From: Brachybacterium subflavum
Lineage (GTDB): Bacteria > Actinomycetota > Actinomycetes > Actinomycetales > Dermabacteraceae
Direction of reading: 5' to 3'
Length of the DNA: 64,000 nucleotides
Assembly (NCBI RefSeq): GCF_009299795.1
Contig: NZ_VIGP01000006.1
Location: 130,290-194,289, forward strand
Below, in pieces: positions 16,234 to 24,726 of the stretch; the stretch's first letter is position 1, and every line of letters begins with the position of its first letter. Below the pieces are notes generated by a model, which worked only from the letters and a program-made list of their open reading frames with translations, did no database searches and was not told the DNA's origin. The translations under genes and the position numbers were made by a program.

Positions 16234-19200
16234 TCAGGCGGCGTCGCCGGCCGACGCGGCATGCCGCGCCCTGAGCGCTCCCGCGAGGCCCATCGCCACG
16301 CCGATCAGCAGCCAGATCCCCAGCACCGACAGGTCCTGGACCGGGTTGACCCAGCCGCCGCCGATCACGCCGCGGAAGGCGTCGATCGCATGGGTCATCG
16401 GCAGGTACGGGTGGAAGAACCGCAGGAAGGCGGGGATCGTCTGCACCGGGTAGGTGCCTCCGCCGGCGGCGATCTGGAGGGCCACGAGGATCAGTCCGAC
16501 GAACTTGCCGATCGGCCCGAACACGGCGCCGAAGCCGTGGTTCAGGGCGACGAACACCAGGGAGGTGAAGGCGGCCAGCAGGTACATCCACCCCAGATGC
16601 ATGACGTCGATGCCCACGGCCAGGTGGAGGACCGCCACGGCCATCGCCGACTCGACGACGCCCAGCACGAACGCCGGCAGCAGCCCGCCCACCAGCAGCT
16701 TGACGGCCCCGACGCCGCGGCGGGCGGCGCGCGCCGAGAAGGGCGGCATCATGAGGAACATCGACATGCCGCCGACCCACAGGCCGATGCACAGGAACAG
16801 CGGGGTGAGGCCCTCGCCGAAGCGGCCCACGTCGTTCGAGCGCTCGAAGTTCATGCCCACGGGGTCGCTCGCGACGTCGTCGAGGTTCTCGCGCTCGGAA
16901 TCGGAGTAGTTCGGCACCTCGTCCTGGGCGTCGACGAGGCCGCTGTGCAGCTCGTCCGCGCCGTCCACGAGCTGCACGGCGCCGCCGTCCAGCCGGTGGG
17001 CGCCGTCGGCCAGCTGCGAGGAGCCGTCGGCCGCCTGCTGCGCCCCGTCGTCCAGCTGCACGGAGGAGGAGGCCAGCTGGTCCGCGCCGTCGTCGACGCG
17101 GGTCGCGCCGTCGTGCAGGTCGGAGGCGCCCTGCGCCGCGGAGCCGGAGGCGTCGGCGAGCTGCGAGGACCCGCTGGTGAGCTTCGAGCTCCCGGCGGCG
17201 AGCTGATCAGCACCGGAGCGGGCGCTGGAGACGCCATCGGTGTAGCGGCCGAGCCCCGAGTCGAGCGACTGCGCGCCGGAGTTCAGGGTGCCGGTGGAGC
17301 CCGCGAGCTGGTCGGCGCCGTCCGCGACCTCCTGGGCGCCGTCGTTCAGGCGGTGCACGTCGGCCGCGCCGGACTGCAGCTCGTCGTAGGCGCCGGGGAG
17401 CGCGTCAGCAGCCTGCCGGGCCTGGTCGGCGAGGGCGTCGATGCGCCTCTTCGCATCCTCCGCATCGGTGCCCTGGGCGGCCGTGCGTGCATCGTCGATC
17501 GCATCGGCGATGTCCGCGATGTCCTGCGCCTGCTCCTCGGCCGGCGTGCGCAGGGCGTCCATGGCGTCGCTCGCCGTCGCGGCCCGGGTCTGGATGCTGT
17601 CCAGGCGGGTCGCGAGGTCGTCGGCGGCCGTGGTGACGTCGTCCCCGAGGGAGTCGAGGTTCGCCGCGGCGTCCTTCGCATCGGCCGTGGCCTTCGCGGC
17701 GGTCGCGGCGTCGCCGGAGGCGGTGCTCGCCGAGTCACGCAGGCCCTTCGAGTCAGCGGAGAGAGCGTCAAGCTGCTCGCAGATCTGCGCGTCGGCACCG
17801 GCTTTCGCGTCCCCGCCGCCGTCCGAGGCGCCGTCGGAGCCGTCGCCCGCGCCGTCGCCGGAGGCGGTGCACGCCTCGGCGATCGCGTCGAGCCGCTTCG
17901 TGTAGTCGTCGACCGAGGAGGCGACATTGCTCGAAGAGGTCTTCGAGGTCTGCGCGGCGTCGTCGGCGTCGGCCGTGTCGTCCTTCAGGCCCGATGCGCC
18001 CTGCACGCCGTCCAGGGCGTCGCGCACGGTGGTGAGGTCCTCGCTCGCGGCCGAGACGTCGTCGCCGAGGTCGGTCACCGCCGTGTCCGCGCTCTTCGCC
18101 TTCTCCGCGAGGTCGTCGGCCTTCTTGCGCAGGGAGCCGACGTCGTGGGAGGGGTCGTCGAGCGCGTCGACGAGGTCGTCGGCAGCGGTGGAGAGGTCGT
18201 CGACGGCCTTGTTCGCGTCCGTGGACGCCTTGTCGACGGAGTCCGAGTCGATGCCCAGGTCATCGGCCTTCTTCTGCGCATCGCTCACGGCCTTGTCGAG
18301 AGCGGCCGTGCCGTCGGCGACCTGATGGGCCCCGTCGGCCAGATCCGAGGCGCCGCCGTCGAGCCGAGAGGTGCCGTCGGCGAGCTTCGAGGAGCCGTCG
18401 CGCAGGGTCGAGCTGCTGCCGTCGAGCGTGGTGAGGCCCTGGTCCAGGGTGTTCGCGCCGCTGCTGAGGGTGACGGTGCCGTCGTGCAGCTCGACCGCGC
18501 CGCTGCGCAGCTGGGTGAGGCCGACGGCGAGGGTGCCGCTGCCGTCGACGAGCTGGCCGGTGCCATCGGTCAGCTGCGAGGTGCCGTCGACGAGCTGCCC
18601 GGTGCCGTCCGCGAGCTGCCCGGTGCCGTCCTCGAGGTCGTCCGCCCCGTCGGAGAGGTCGGAGATGCCGTCCTCGAGGTCGCTCGCGCCGTTCTTCAGG
18701 TCGCCCGAGCCGTCGACCGCGTCGCCCAGCCCGTCGTGGATCGAGGAGAAGCCCACGTAGATCTGGTCGAGGTACTCGCTGGACAGGGAGCTGCGCAGCG
18801 AGTCGGTGAGCGCGGTGCCGATCGACTTCGTGAAGTTCCCGCTCACGTAGTTGATGGTGTCGTTCGTGCGCACGTCGATGAGCGTCTGCGCGGCCTTCTC
18901 GGGGTCGTCCGAGAGCTTCGAGACGTTGGAGGAGAAGTCCTCGGGGATCACGACGCTCGCCCCGTAGGTGCCGTCGGCCAGGCCCTTCTGAGCCGTCTCG
19001 GCGTCGACCTCGACGAAGCGGTAGACGGTGGGCTTGTCCAGATCGGTGAGGGTGTCGGCGAACTCCTCGCCCGCGTCGAGGTGCTTCTTCTCGCCCGACG
19101 GCGTGGTCAGGTCGGCGCCGGAGTCCTCGTTCACCACGGCCGCGGTGATGCGGTCCAGGTGGTTGTTGGGGTCGGCGAAGGACCAGGTGAGGTTGCCGGA

Positions 19201-19329
19201 GTAGATGATCGGCACGAGCGAGAGCCCGGTGATGAACAGGGCGGCGATGGGCTTCGCCCACTCATCGGGCAGCACGCTGCGCAGGGAGCTGAGGAGTCGC
19301 GCGGGGGCACTGGTCTGAGGCACGGGCAC
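16234..19329 (-). CDS. YhgE/Pip family membrane protein with heptad repeats
   Basis: A 1031-residue protein with one N-terminal helix (IAALFITGLSLVPIIYSG), a very long exported region and about six C-terminal helices, the layout of YhgE/Pip proteins (relatives of phage-infection protein and YueB). The exported part has two blocks of DGxxxLxDG-type heptads (roughly residues 205-340 and 650-810) flanking an Ala/Asp-rich coiled-coil region. The repeats suggest a long rod spanning the cell wall. Function is uncertain: surface, export and phage-receptor roles are known in relatives. A GTG start was taken; another GTG lies two codons on. A TetR-like palindrome lies just upstream. Confidence 0.85.
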   Translation of the reverse strand: MPVPQTSAPARLLSSLRSVLPDEWAKPIAALFITGLSLVPIIYSGNLTWSFADPNNHLDRITAAVVNEDSGADLTTPSGEKKHLDAGEEFADTLTDLDKPTVYRFVEVDAETAQKGLADGTYGASVVIPEDFSSNVSKLSDDPEKAAQTLIDVRTNDTINYVSGNFTKSIGTALTDSLRSSLSSEYLDQIYVGFSSIHDGLGDAVDGSGDLKNGASDLEDGISDLSDGADDLEDGTGQLADGTGQLVDGTSQLTDGTGQLVDGSGTLAVGLTQLRSGAVELHDGTVTLSSGANTLDQGLTTLDGSSSTLRDGSSKLADGTSRLDGGASDLADGAHQVADGTAALDKAVSDAQKKADDLGIDSDSVDKASTDANKAVDDLSTAADDLVDALDDPSHDVGSLRKKADDLAEKAKSADTAVTDLGDDVSAASEDLTTVRDALDGVQGASGLKDDTADADDAAQTSKTSSSNVASSVDDYTKRLDAIAEACTASGDGAGDGSDGASDGGGDAKAGADAQICEQLDALSADSKGLRDSASTASGDAATAAKATADAKDAAANLDSLGDDVTTAADDLATRLDSIQTRAATASDAMDALRTPAEEQAQDIADIADAIDDARTAAQGTDAEDAKRRIDALADQARQAADALPGAYDELQSGAADVHRLNDGAQEVADGADQLAGSTGTLNSGAQSLDSGLGRYTDGVSSARSGADQLAAGSSKLTSGSSQLADASGSAAQGASDLHDGATRVDDGADQLASSSVQLDDGAQQAADGSSQLADGAHRLDGGAVQLVDGADELHSGLVDAQDEVPNYSDSERENLDDVASDPVGMNFERSNDVGRFGEGLTPLFLCIGLWVGGMSMFLMMPPFSARAARRGVGAVKLLVGGLLPAFVLGVVESAMAVAVLHLAVGIDVMHLGWMYLLAAFTSLVFVALNHGFGAVFGPIGKFVGLILVALQIAAGGGTYPVQTIPAFLRFFHPYLPMTHAIDAFRGVIGGGWVNPVQDLSVLGIWLLIGVAMGLAGALRARHAASAGDAA

Positions 19330-19345
19330 GACGATACTTCCGCGA

Positions 19346-19369
19346 ACTCAATACGTCGATGTATCGAGT
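19346..19369. promoter_or_regulatory. Palindromic operator upstream of the YhgE/Pip gene
   Basis: ACTCAATAC, six bases, GTATCGAGT: nine-base arms with one mismatch, the shape of a TetR-family site, 17 bases from the start codon. The core TCGATGTAT also occurs upstream of the MMPL transporter gene near 30.25 kb. No TetR gene is nearby. Confidence 0.55.
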
Positions 19370-19502
19370 CGAGGTGTGGCGGAGCGAATAGAGGCGCGGC
19401 GCGAGGGCGAGGGAGCGGCCGACGCGGCGCGTGGACGGGGTCGAGCGCGGGGGAGCGCGGAGCGGACCGCCGCGTCGCAGCCCGGTCCGCACCGGAGAGG
19501 TC

Positions 19503-21005
19503 TCAGGCGGCGGGCCCGGACCCGGCGCGGGCCTCGGCCTGCTCCTCGCCGATCTCCTCCGCGGGGGTCAGCGGACGGCGCTCACGCGGGATGGGGCGCA
19601 GGCCGCCGCGCGCCGCGGCGACCAGCAGCACGATCACGCCGAGCACGAAGAGGACGCCCATCGAGGCGAAGGCGAGCCGGTAGTCGTCCAGGCCCGGACT
19701 GCCCGCAGGGGCGAGCAGATCGAGCACGAGGCCCACGAGGAACACGGAGACCAGCCCCGCGCCGAAGCCACCGATGTTCACGAAGCCCACCGCCGTGCCC
19801 ACCGACATCGGCTGCACGCCGGTGCGGGCGATGTCGAAGCCGAGGCCGCTGAGCGCCGCGCCGAGCGCGAGGGCGCAGGCGAGCGGCACCAGGGCCAGCA
19901 CGGAGTGCTCACCGGGCACGGCGAGGGTCACCGCCCACAGGGCGGCCATGAGGGTCACGCCCACCGCCAGCACGCGCCCGCGGCGCAGGGGGAACCGTCC
20001 CGAGAGCGTCCCGATCACGGGCCCGAGCGTCATGCCGATGAGGACCTGGATGGTCAGCAGCGTGGAGACCTGGCCCATCGGCAGATGGTGCCCCGAGGAC
20101 AGGAAGGGCACGCCCCACATGACCACGTACGTGTTCACGGCGAACAGGGTGATCCAGTGCGCGGCGAGCCCGGCCCAGGCACCGGGCGAGGCGAGCACGT
20201 CCCTCAGCACCTGCATCGGCGACGAGGCGAGCACGGGGATCGCGCCGGTGGGGAGCCCGTCCCGGGGCTCGTCGCGCACCAGCAGCAGGCACCCCAGACC
20301 CGCGACGAACACGAGGGCGGCGAGCAGCGAGAAGGCCGGGGCCCAGCCCGCGTGGGCGAGGATCGCGAAGAACGGGATCGCCGAGATCACCTGGCCCGAC
20401 TGGCCGAGCACACCCGTGAGCTGCGTGATCAGCGGCACGCGGCGCGCGGGGAACCAGGCGGCGGCCAGGCGGATCACGGAGATGAAGACGGCGGCGTCGC
20501 CCGCGCCGATCAGGACGCGTGCGGCGACGGCGAGGCCGAAGACGGCGCAGAACGCCATCCCGATCTGACCGATGAACATGAGCACGCTGCCCGCGACCAG
20601 CATCCGTCGTGCCCCGAAGCGGTCCAGCAGCAGACCGGCGGGGAACTGCGCGGCCGCGTACGTGCCCAGCTGCACCATGCCGAACAGGGACAGGGCGGCC
20701 GAGCCGACGGAGAAGCGGTCGGCGGCCTGGACGCTGGCGACGCCGAAGCTCGTGCGGCCGGCGACGGTGACGATGTAGGCGAACATCGCGATGCCCCACA
20801 GGAACAGGGCACGCCGGCCGCGTCGGGCGGCCTGGACACGGGGGTCGATCGCGGCGCGGCGGACGCGTGCGGAGCGGGCGCGCTCGCGCGCGGTCCGCTC
20901 GGGTGAGCAGCATTCGAGCGAGGAGGCGGACTCGGGGGTGCGGGCGCTCGGGGACGTCCGCGCGCTCTGCGAGTCGGTGGCGGTGGACGGGGCCGGGCCG
21001 GACAT
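19503..21005 (-). CDS. MFS transporter
   Basis: A 500-residue major-facilitator protein with about 12 helices after an unusually long, charged N-terminal tail of ~65 residues. The MFS loop GLLLDRFGARRMLVAGS between helices 2 and 3 is clear. The substrate cannot be assigned. The start is uncertain: the chosen ATG has AGGTG eight bases upstream, while an alternative ATG seven codons earlier has no ribosome-binding site. It is divergent from terC. Confidence 0.85.
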   Translation of the reverse strand: MSGPAPSTATDSQSARTSPSARTPESASSLECCSPERTARERARSARVRRAAIDPRVQAARRGRRALFLWGIAMFAYIVTVAGRTSFGVASVQAADRFSVGSAALSLFGMVQLGTYAAAQFPAGLLLDRFGARRMLVAGSVLMFIGQIGMAFCAVFGLAVAARVLIGAGDAAVFISVIRLAAAWFPARRVPLITQLTGVLGQSGQVISAIPFFAILAHAGWAPAFSLLAALVFVAGLGCLLLVRDEPRDGLPTGAIPVLASSPMQVLRDVLASPGAWAGLAAHWITLFAVNTYVVMWGVPFLSSGHHLPMGQVSTLLTIQVLIGMTLGPVIGTLSGRFPLRRGRVLAVGVTLMAALWAVTLAVPGEHSVLALVPLACALALGAALSGLGFDIARTGVQPMSVGTAVGFVNIGGFGAGLVSVFLVGLVLDLLAPAGSPGLDDYRLAFASMGVLFVLGVIVLLVAAARGGLRPIPRERRPLTPAEEIGEEQAEARAGSGPAA

Positions 21006-21389
21006 GGGGGAGCACCTGTTCTGCATGGGGATTCTGCGTGGGGAGGCCGGCGTCCTTGCCGAGGGGGCGCTCCCAGGCTACGCCGGGTCTCCCGGTGCCC
21101 CTCGCGCGATGAGACGGGACCGACGTCGGGCGGCCGCGGCGATTCGTCACGATCGCCCGGAGACCGCTCACGACGCCGGGATTCTCACAGCGGCCGCGGC
21201 CCGCGCCGACGGTACTCTGAGGGACCAGACCCGGCCCGTGCGTCGTGCCGCCCGTCCTCCCGCGCGAAGCATCAGATGCATGAGACGCGCCGCGCAGGAT
21301 GCCGGAGCGCGGCGGATCCGCGCGAGAGGCCTCGCGCCGCCGGCCCGGGTCGCACCGTCCCCGCACCGCTTCCGAGAGGGTCCCCTCGC
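21006..21389. other. Non-coding spacer between divergent MFS and TerC genes
   Basis: 384 bases without a convincing gene. It should hold both promoters. I looked for a yybP-ykoY manganese riboswitch, which often precedes terC homologues, and could not recognise its conserved core. Confidence 0.5.
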
Positions 21390-22409
21390 ATGGGTGAGCT
21401 GTCCATGACCTTCGAGATCACCTCCCTGGTGGTCCTCATCGCCATCATCGTGGGCGACCTGATCCTGGTCTCGCGCCGTCCGCACGTGCCCTCCATGAAG
21501 GAGTGCTTGGCATGGGTGGGCTTCTACGTGGCACTCGCGCTGGTCTTCGCGCTGATCCTGTACTTCGTGGGCGACACGCATCACGTCGCGGTCGAGTTCC
21601 TCACCGGCTGGCTCACGGAGTACTCGTTGAGCGTCGACAACCTCTTCGTGTTCATCCTGATCATGGGCAAGTTCGCGGTGCCCAAGAAGTACCAGCAGGA
21701 AGTGCTGATGGTGGGGATCATCATCGCGCTGATCGCCCGGGCGATCTTCATCCTGGTGGGCTCGGTCGCGATCTCCCACCTGTCCTGGATCTTCTACATC
21801 TTCGGCATCTTCCTGCTGTACACCGCGATCAAGCAGGTCAAGGGCGATGACGACGAGGATGACGGCGAGGAGAGCGCGGTCCAGAAGTTCGTCGGCCGCT
21901 TCATCCACGTCCACGACGAGTACGACGGCAACAAGATCCGCACCGTCCTGGACGGCAAGAGGGTCTTCACGCCGATGCTCATGGTGTTCGTGGTCATCGG
22001 GCTCACGGACGTCATGTTCGCGATCGACTCGATCCCCGCGATCTTCGGCATCACCCAGAACCCGTTCATCGTGTTCACCGCGAACCTGTTCGCGCTCATG
22101 GGGCTGCGCCAGCTGTACTTCCTGCTGGGCGGCCTGGTCGATCGCCTCGCGTACCTGCACTACGGCATCGCCGCGATCCTCGCGTTCATCGGCGTGAAGC
22201 TGCTGATCCACGCCATCCACGAGGCGCCGCTCGAGTTCATCCCCGGCTTCGAGGTCCTCGAGAAGCTCCCGGAGATCGGCACTGCGGCCTCGCTCGGAGT
22301 GATCATCGGGGCCATGGTCATCGCGACCGTCGCCTCCCTGCTCTTGGCCCCCCAGGGTGAGCCCGAGGAGGTCGGCTCCGGCACCGGGGACGACCAGCAG
22401 CAGGGCTGA
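21390..22409 (+). CDS. TerC family integral membrane protein
   Basis: A 339-residue membrane protein with about nine helices. Hallmarks are SLSVDNLFVFILIM and GLTDVMFAIDSIPAIFGIT, whose acidic residues lie in membrane segments and define the TerC/Alx family, linked to tellurite resistance and to Mn2+ export and metallation of secreted proteins. A charged loop (KGDDDEDDGEES) lies near residue 150. The ATG with GAGAGGG nine bases upstream was chosen; a second ATG lies five codons later. The C-terminal tail is acidic and Gln-rich. Confidence 0.92.
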   Translation: MGELSMTFEITSLVVLIAIIVGDLILVSRRPHVPSMKECLAWVGFYVALALVFALILYFVGDTHHVAVEFLTGWLTEYSLSVDNLFVFILIMGKFAVPKKYQQEVLMVGIIIALIARAIFILVGSVAISHLSWIFYIFGIFLLYTAIKQVKGDDDEDDGEESAVQKFVGRFIHVHDEYDGNKIRTVLDGKRVFTPMLMVFVVIGLTDVMFAIDSIPAIFGITQNPFIVFTANLFALMGLRQLYFLLGGLVDRLAYLHYGIAAILAFIGVKLLIHAIHEAPLEFIPGFEVLEKLPEIGTAASLGVIIGAMVIATVASLLLAPQGEPEEVGSGTGDDQQQG

Positions 22410-22414
22410 GCGCA

Positions 22415-22432
22415 GCCCGCTCCCGAGCGGGC
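22415..22432. terminator. Short GC hairpin between terC and gluQRS
   Basis: GCCCGCTC-cc-GAGCGGGC, directly after the TerC stop and before the convergent GluQRS stop; suited to bidirectional termination. Confidence 0.6.
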
Positions 22433-22449
22433 GGTGGCTGCTCGCCGTC

Positions 22450-23538
22450 TCAGGCCGGCAGGTCCACGACCCACGGCTCGCGCGGCAGCGTCGCGGGATC
22501 CCAGCGTTCGAGCACGTCCGGTGCGCTGCGGCATCCCTCGAGCCCGAGGGAGGCACCGATCCGCTCCACCACGTCTCCGGCATCCTCGCCGCGCTCGAGT
22601 CGATCACGCAGGGTGACGGCGCCGTCGCGCTTCGCCAGCCGGGCCCCGCTCGGGGAGACAGCGAGCGGGACGTGCGCGTACTCCATCGGAGCCTTCTCCA
22701 TCGGGGCCTTCTCCATCGGAGCGCGCGTCGCCTGATCGATGCGCGTCGCCTGATCGATGCGCGTCGCCTGATCGGTGCCGGCAGCCTCGTCGAGGCCGTC
22801 CAGCAGGCGGGCCAGATACGCCTGACGGGGGGCGGAGCTCAGCAGGTCATCGGCCCGCACCACCTGGTCCACGCCCTGCGCGGCGTCGTCCACGACGACC
22901 GCGAGGTTGTAGGCCACCACGCCGTCACCGCGACGCAGCACGAGGTCATCGACCGAGCCGATGACCTCGCCCGCGAACATGTCGTGGACCGACCACTCGG
23001 CGACCCCCGCGCGCAGTCGCAGAGCCGGCTCGCGTCGCAGCTCGCGCATCCGCGCGCGGCCGCCCTCGCGCGCGGCGTCGTCCAGGTCGCGGCATGTGCC
23101 CGGGTAGGCGCCGGGCGGGGCGTGCGGCGCCGAGGGCGCCTCGAGGATCTCCCGTCGCGTGCAGTAGCACTCGTAGACCAGTCCCGCACCAGCGAGCCGA
23201 TCGATCGCGACCTCGTAGGCGTGGGCGCGCTGGGACTGGTGCATGACCTCCCCGTCCCAGTCCAGGCCGATCGCCGCGAGGTCCTCGAGCTGGCGCGCCT
23301 CGGCGCCCTCGCGCACTCGGTCCAGGTCCTCCACGCGCAGGCGGAACAATCGTCCGCTGCGGCGGGCGAGCACCCACGCCAGGATCGCCGTGCGGAGGTT
23401 CCCCAGGTGCAGGTCGCCGCTCGGGGAGGGAGCGTAGCGACCGGCCGGCGGCAGCCCGCCCGAGCCCGAGTCCGGTGCCTGTGCCGCGGCCGCGCCCGAC
23501 AGGGACGGATCGAGGGCGGCGGAATCGGCGACGGGCAT
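22450..23538 (-). CDS. gluQRS: Glutamyl-Q tRNA(Asp) synthetase
   Basis: A 362-residue paralogue of the GluRS catalytic core without an anticodon-binding domain. Visible are the HIGH-like PSGDLHLGNLRT (residues 39-50), a zinc site with Cys124, Cys126, Tyr145 and Cys149, and the KMSKS-like LAKRDGA near the C-terminus. Such enzymes charge glutamate onto queuosine of tRNA-Asp. It is about 60 residues longer than usual, partly from an N-terminal tail and partly from an in-frame repeat insert (DQATRI three times, then APMEK twice) at about residues 255-280. The start is supported by a CAGACT hexamer exactly six bases upstream. Confidence 0.85.
   Translation of the reverse strand: MPVADSAALDPSLSGAAAAQAPDSGSGGLPPAGRYAPSPSGDLHLGNLRTAILAWVLARRSGRLFRLRVEDLDRVREGAEARQLEDLAAIGLDWDGEVMHQSQRAHAYEVAIDRLAGAGLVYECYCTRREILEAPSAPHAPPGAYPGTCRDLDDAAREGGRARMRELRREPALRLRAGVAEWSVHDMFAGEVIGSVDDLVLRRGDGVVAYNLAVVVDDAAQGVDQVVRADDLLSSAPRQAYLARLLDGLDEAAGTDQATRIDQATRIDQATRAPMEKAPMEKAPMEYAHVPLAVSPSGARLAKRDGAVTLRDRLERGEDAGDVVERIGASLGLEGCRSAPDVLERWDPATLPREPWVVDLPA
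22684..22776 (+). repeat. Two abutting in-frame tandem arrays within gluQRS
   Basis: A 15-base unit (CATCGGAGCCTTCTC, two full copies and a partial third) runs straight into an 18-base unit (GCGCGTCGCCTGATCGAT, three copies). Both keep the reading frame and lie between the catalytic fold and the KMSKS-like motif. Confidence 0.9.
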
Positions 23539-23599
23539 GATCCCAGTCTGGCATCGTGAAGGGTCGGCCGGCGCGTGAGCGTCGGCGGAAGGGGGAACC

Positions 23600-24001
23600 A
23601 TGTCCGCCGCACCGACACCCGGGCAGTTCGATCGACCCGAGCACCCCGGGCGATCCGAACATCCCGAAGAACGCCAATACCCCGACGCACGCGAACACCC
23701 CGAGCGGCCCGGTCAGCCCGCCGTCCGAACCACTCGGCCCGCGGGTGGTGAGACGGCGGTGGCCCTGCGGATCGCGCTGTGGGTATGCGCGGCGATCCTC
23801 GCGCTGGGGATCGTCCTCGTGGTCGGCGGGCAGGTCTGGAACCTCGCCACGGCCGACGACGGCGAGGGGGCGAACATCGCCGCAGGCCTCCTGATCATCT
23901 TCGGTGGGATGGTGGGCGTGCTCGGCCTGGCCGGCTGCCTCGTCGCCCTGGTGGGGCGCTGGCTGGTGCGGCGCCGGGTGCGGGCGGAGCGGAGGCGCTG
24001 A
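23600..24001 (+). CDS. Small membrane protein of unknown function
   Basis: 133 residues: a hydrophilic N-terminal half rich in Pro, Glu, His and Arg (repeated HPE words), then two hydrophobic helices (ALRIALWVCAAILALGIVLV and a Gly-rich second one) and an Arg-rich tail. GGGGGAA precedes the ATG. It is divergent from gluQRS with only 61 bases between starts, so the promoters overlap. I do not recognise a family. Confidence 0.6.
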   Translation: MSAAPTPGQFDRPEHPGRSEHPEERQYPDAREHPERPGQPAVRTTRPAGGETAVALRIALWVCAAILALGIVLVVGGQVWNLATADDGEGANIAAGLLIIFGGMVGVLGLAGCLVALVGRWLVRRRVRAERRR

Positions 24002-24058
24002 GAGCGGATGCCGGTCCCGGCGCCGGTCGCGTGACCGGCGCCGGCGTCGGCAGCGGGC

Positions 24059-24493
24059 TCAGGCCTGCGGCTCGAGCCGCGTGGGGATCGCCAGACGGTT
24101 CCACACGTTGATCGTCGCGATCGCGAACAGCAGATCCCCCAGCAGGGGCTCGTCGAACTGCGCGGCGGCCTCGTCCCAGATGTCGTCGGGGACGCCGTCG
24201 GGCCCCAGCTTCGTCACCGCGTCGGTGAGGCGCAGTGCGGCGCGCTCGCGGTCGTCGAAGTGCGGGGACTCGTGCCATGCGGCGACGCCGAACAGCTTCG
24301 GGGCGGGGATGCCGGCCTCGATGCCGTCGCGCGAGTGCATGTCCGTGCAGAACGAGCAGCCGTTGAGGATCGAGGCGCGCAGCTTCACGATCTCGTACAG
24401 CTCGCGCGGGAGCCGTCGACTGCAGTAGGACTCGAGGCCCAGCACGGCCTTGTACCCCTCGGGGTGGGTCTCGAACAGCTTCATCCTGGTCAT
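24059..24493 (-). CDS. Carboxymuconolactone decarboxylase / AhpD-like protein
   Basis: A 144-residue all-helical protein with the AhpD CxxC motif: NGCSFCTDMHS, with Cys46, Cys49 and His53. This motif marks alkylhydroperoxidase-like thiol peroxidases. The start ATG has GGAG nine bases upstream. It is monocistronic here, and no AhpC gene is close. The physiological substrate is unknown. Confidence 0.88.
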   Translation of the reverse strand: MTRMKLFETHPEGYKAVLGLESYCSRRLPRELYEIVKLRASILNGCSFCTDMHSRDGIEAGIPAPKLFGVAAWHESPHFDDRERAALRLTDAVTKLGPDGVPDDIWDEAAAQFDEPLLGDLLFAIATINVWNRLAIPTRLEPQA

Positions 24494-24605
24494 CGCATGT
24501 GCTCCGTTCTGGAGCCCGGGTGTCCTGGGGGACTGGGGGCCCGGGCGTCCCGCCATGATGACCGACGAGCGGCTCGATGTGTGAGGCGCGGAGGGCCCAG
24601 GACGC

Positions 24606-24643
24606 GACGCGGCCCCCGGTGCATCAGCACCGGGGGCCGCGTC
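24606..24643. terminator. Perfect 17-bp stem with 4-base loop
   Basis: GACGCGGCCCCCGGTGC, ATCA, then the exact complement. It lies 84 bases beyond the end of the leftward Lys/Ala-rich gene and is a strong terminator candidate for it. Confidence 0.75.
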
Positions 24644-24726
24644 GCTCCGAGGGGCCGGGCCGCCGGAGCGGCTCATCGGAGGTGGTCAGGGCCGGTGGAA
24701 CCGGCTCCGATCGCGTCGGGCGAGGA

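Noticed and set aside
16261-19683. A 1140-codon open frame on the + strand opposite the YhgE/Pip gene
   Set aside because: It is the antisense of a strongly coding gene with repeats and contains only shuffled Ala/Gly/Arg/Val; stop codons are rare by chance at this GC content.
21006-21389. yybP-ykoY manganese riboswitch ahead of terC
   Set aside because: The conserved internal loops could not be recognised by eye; a covariance-model search would be needed to claim it.
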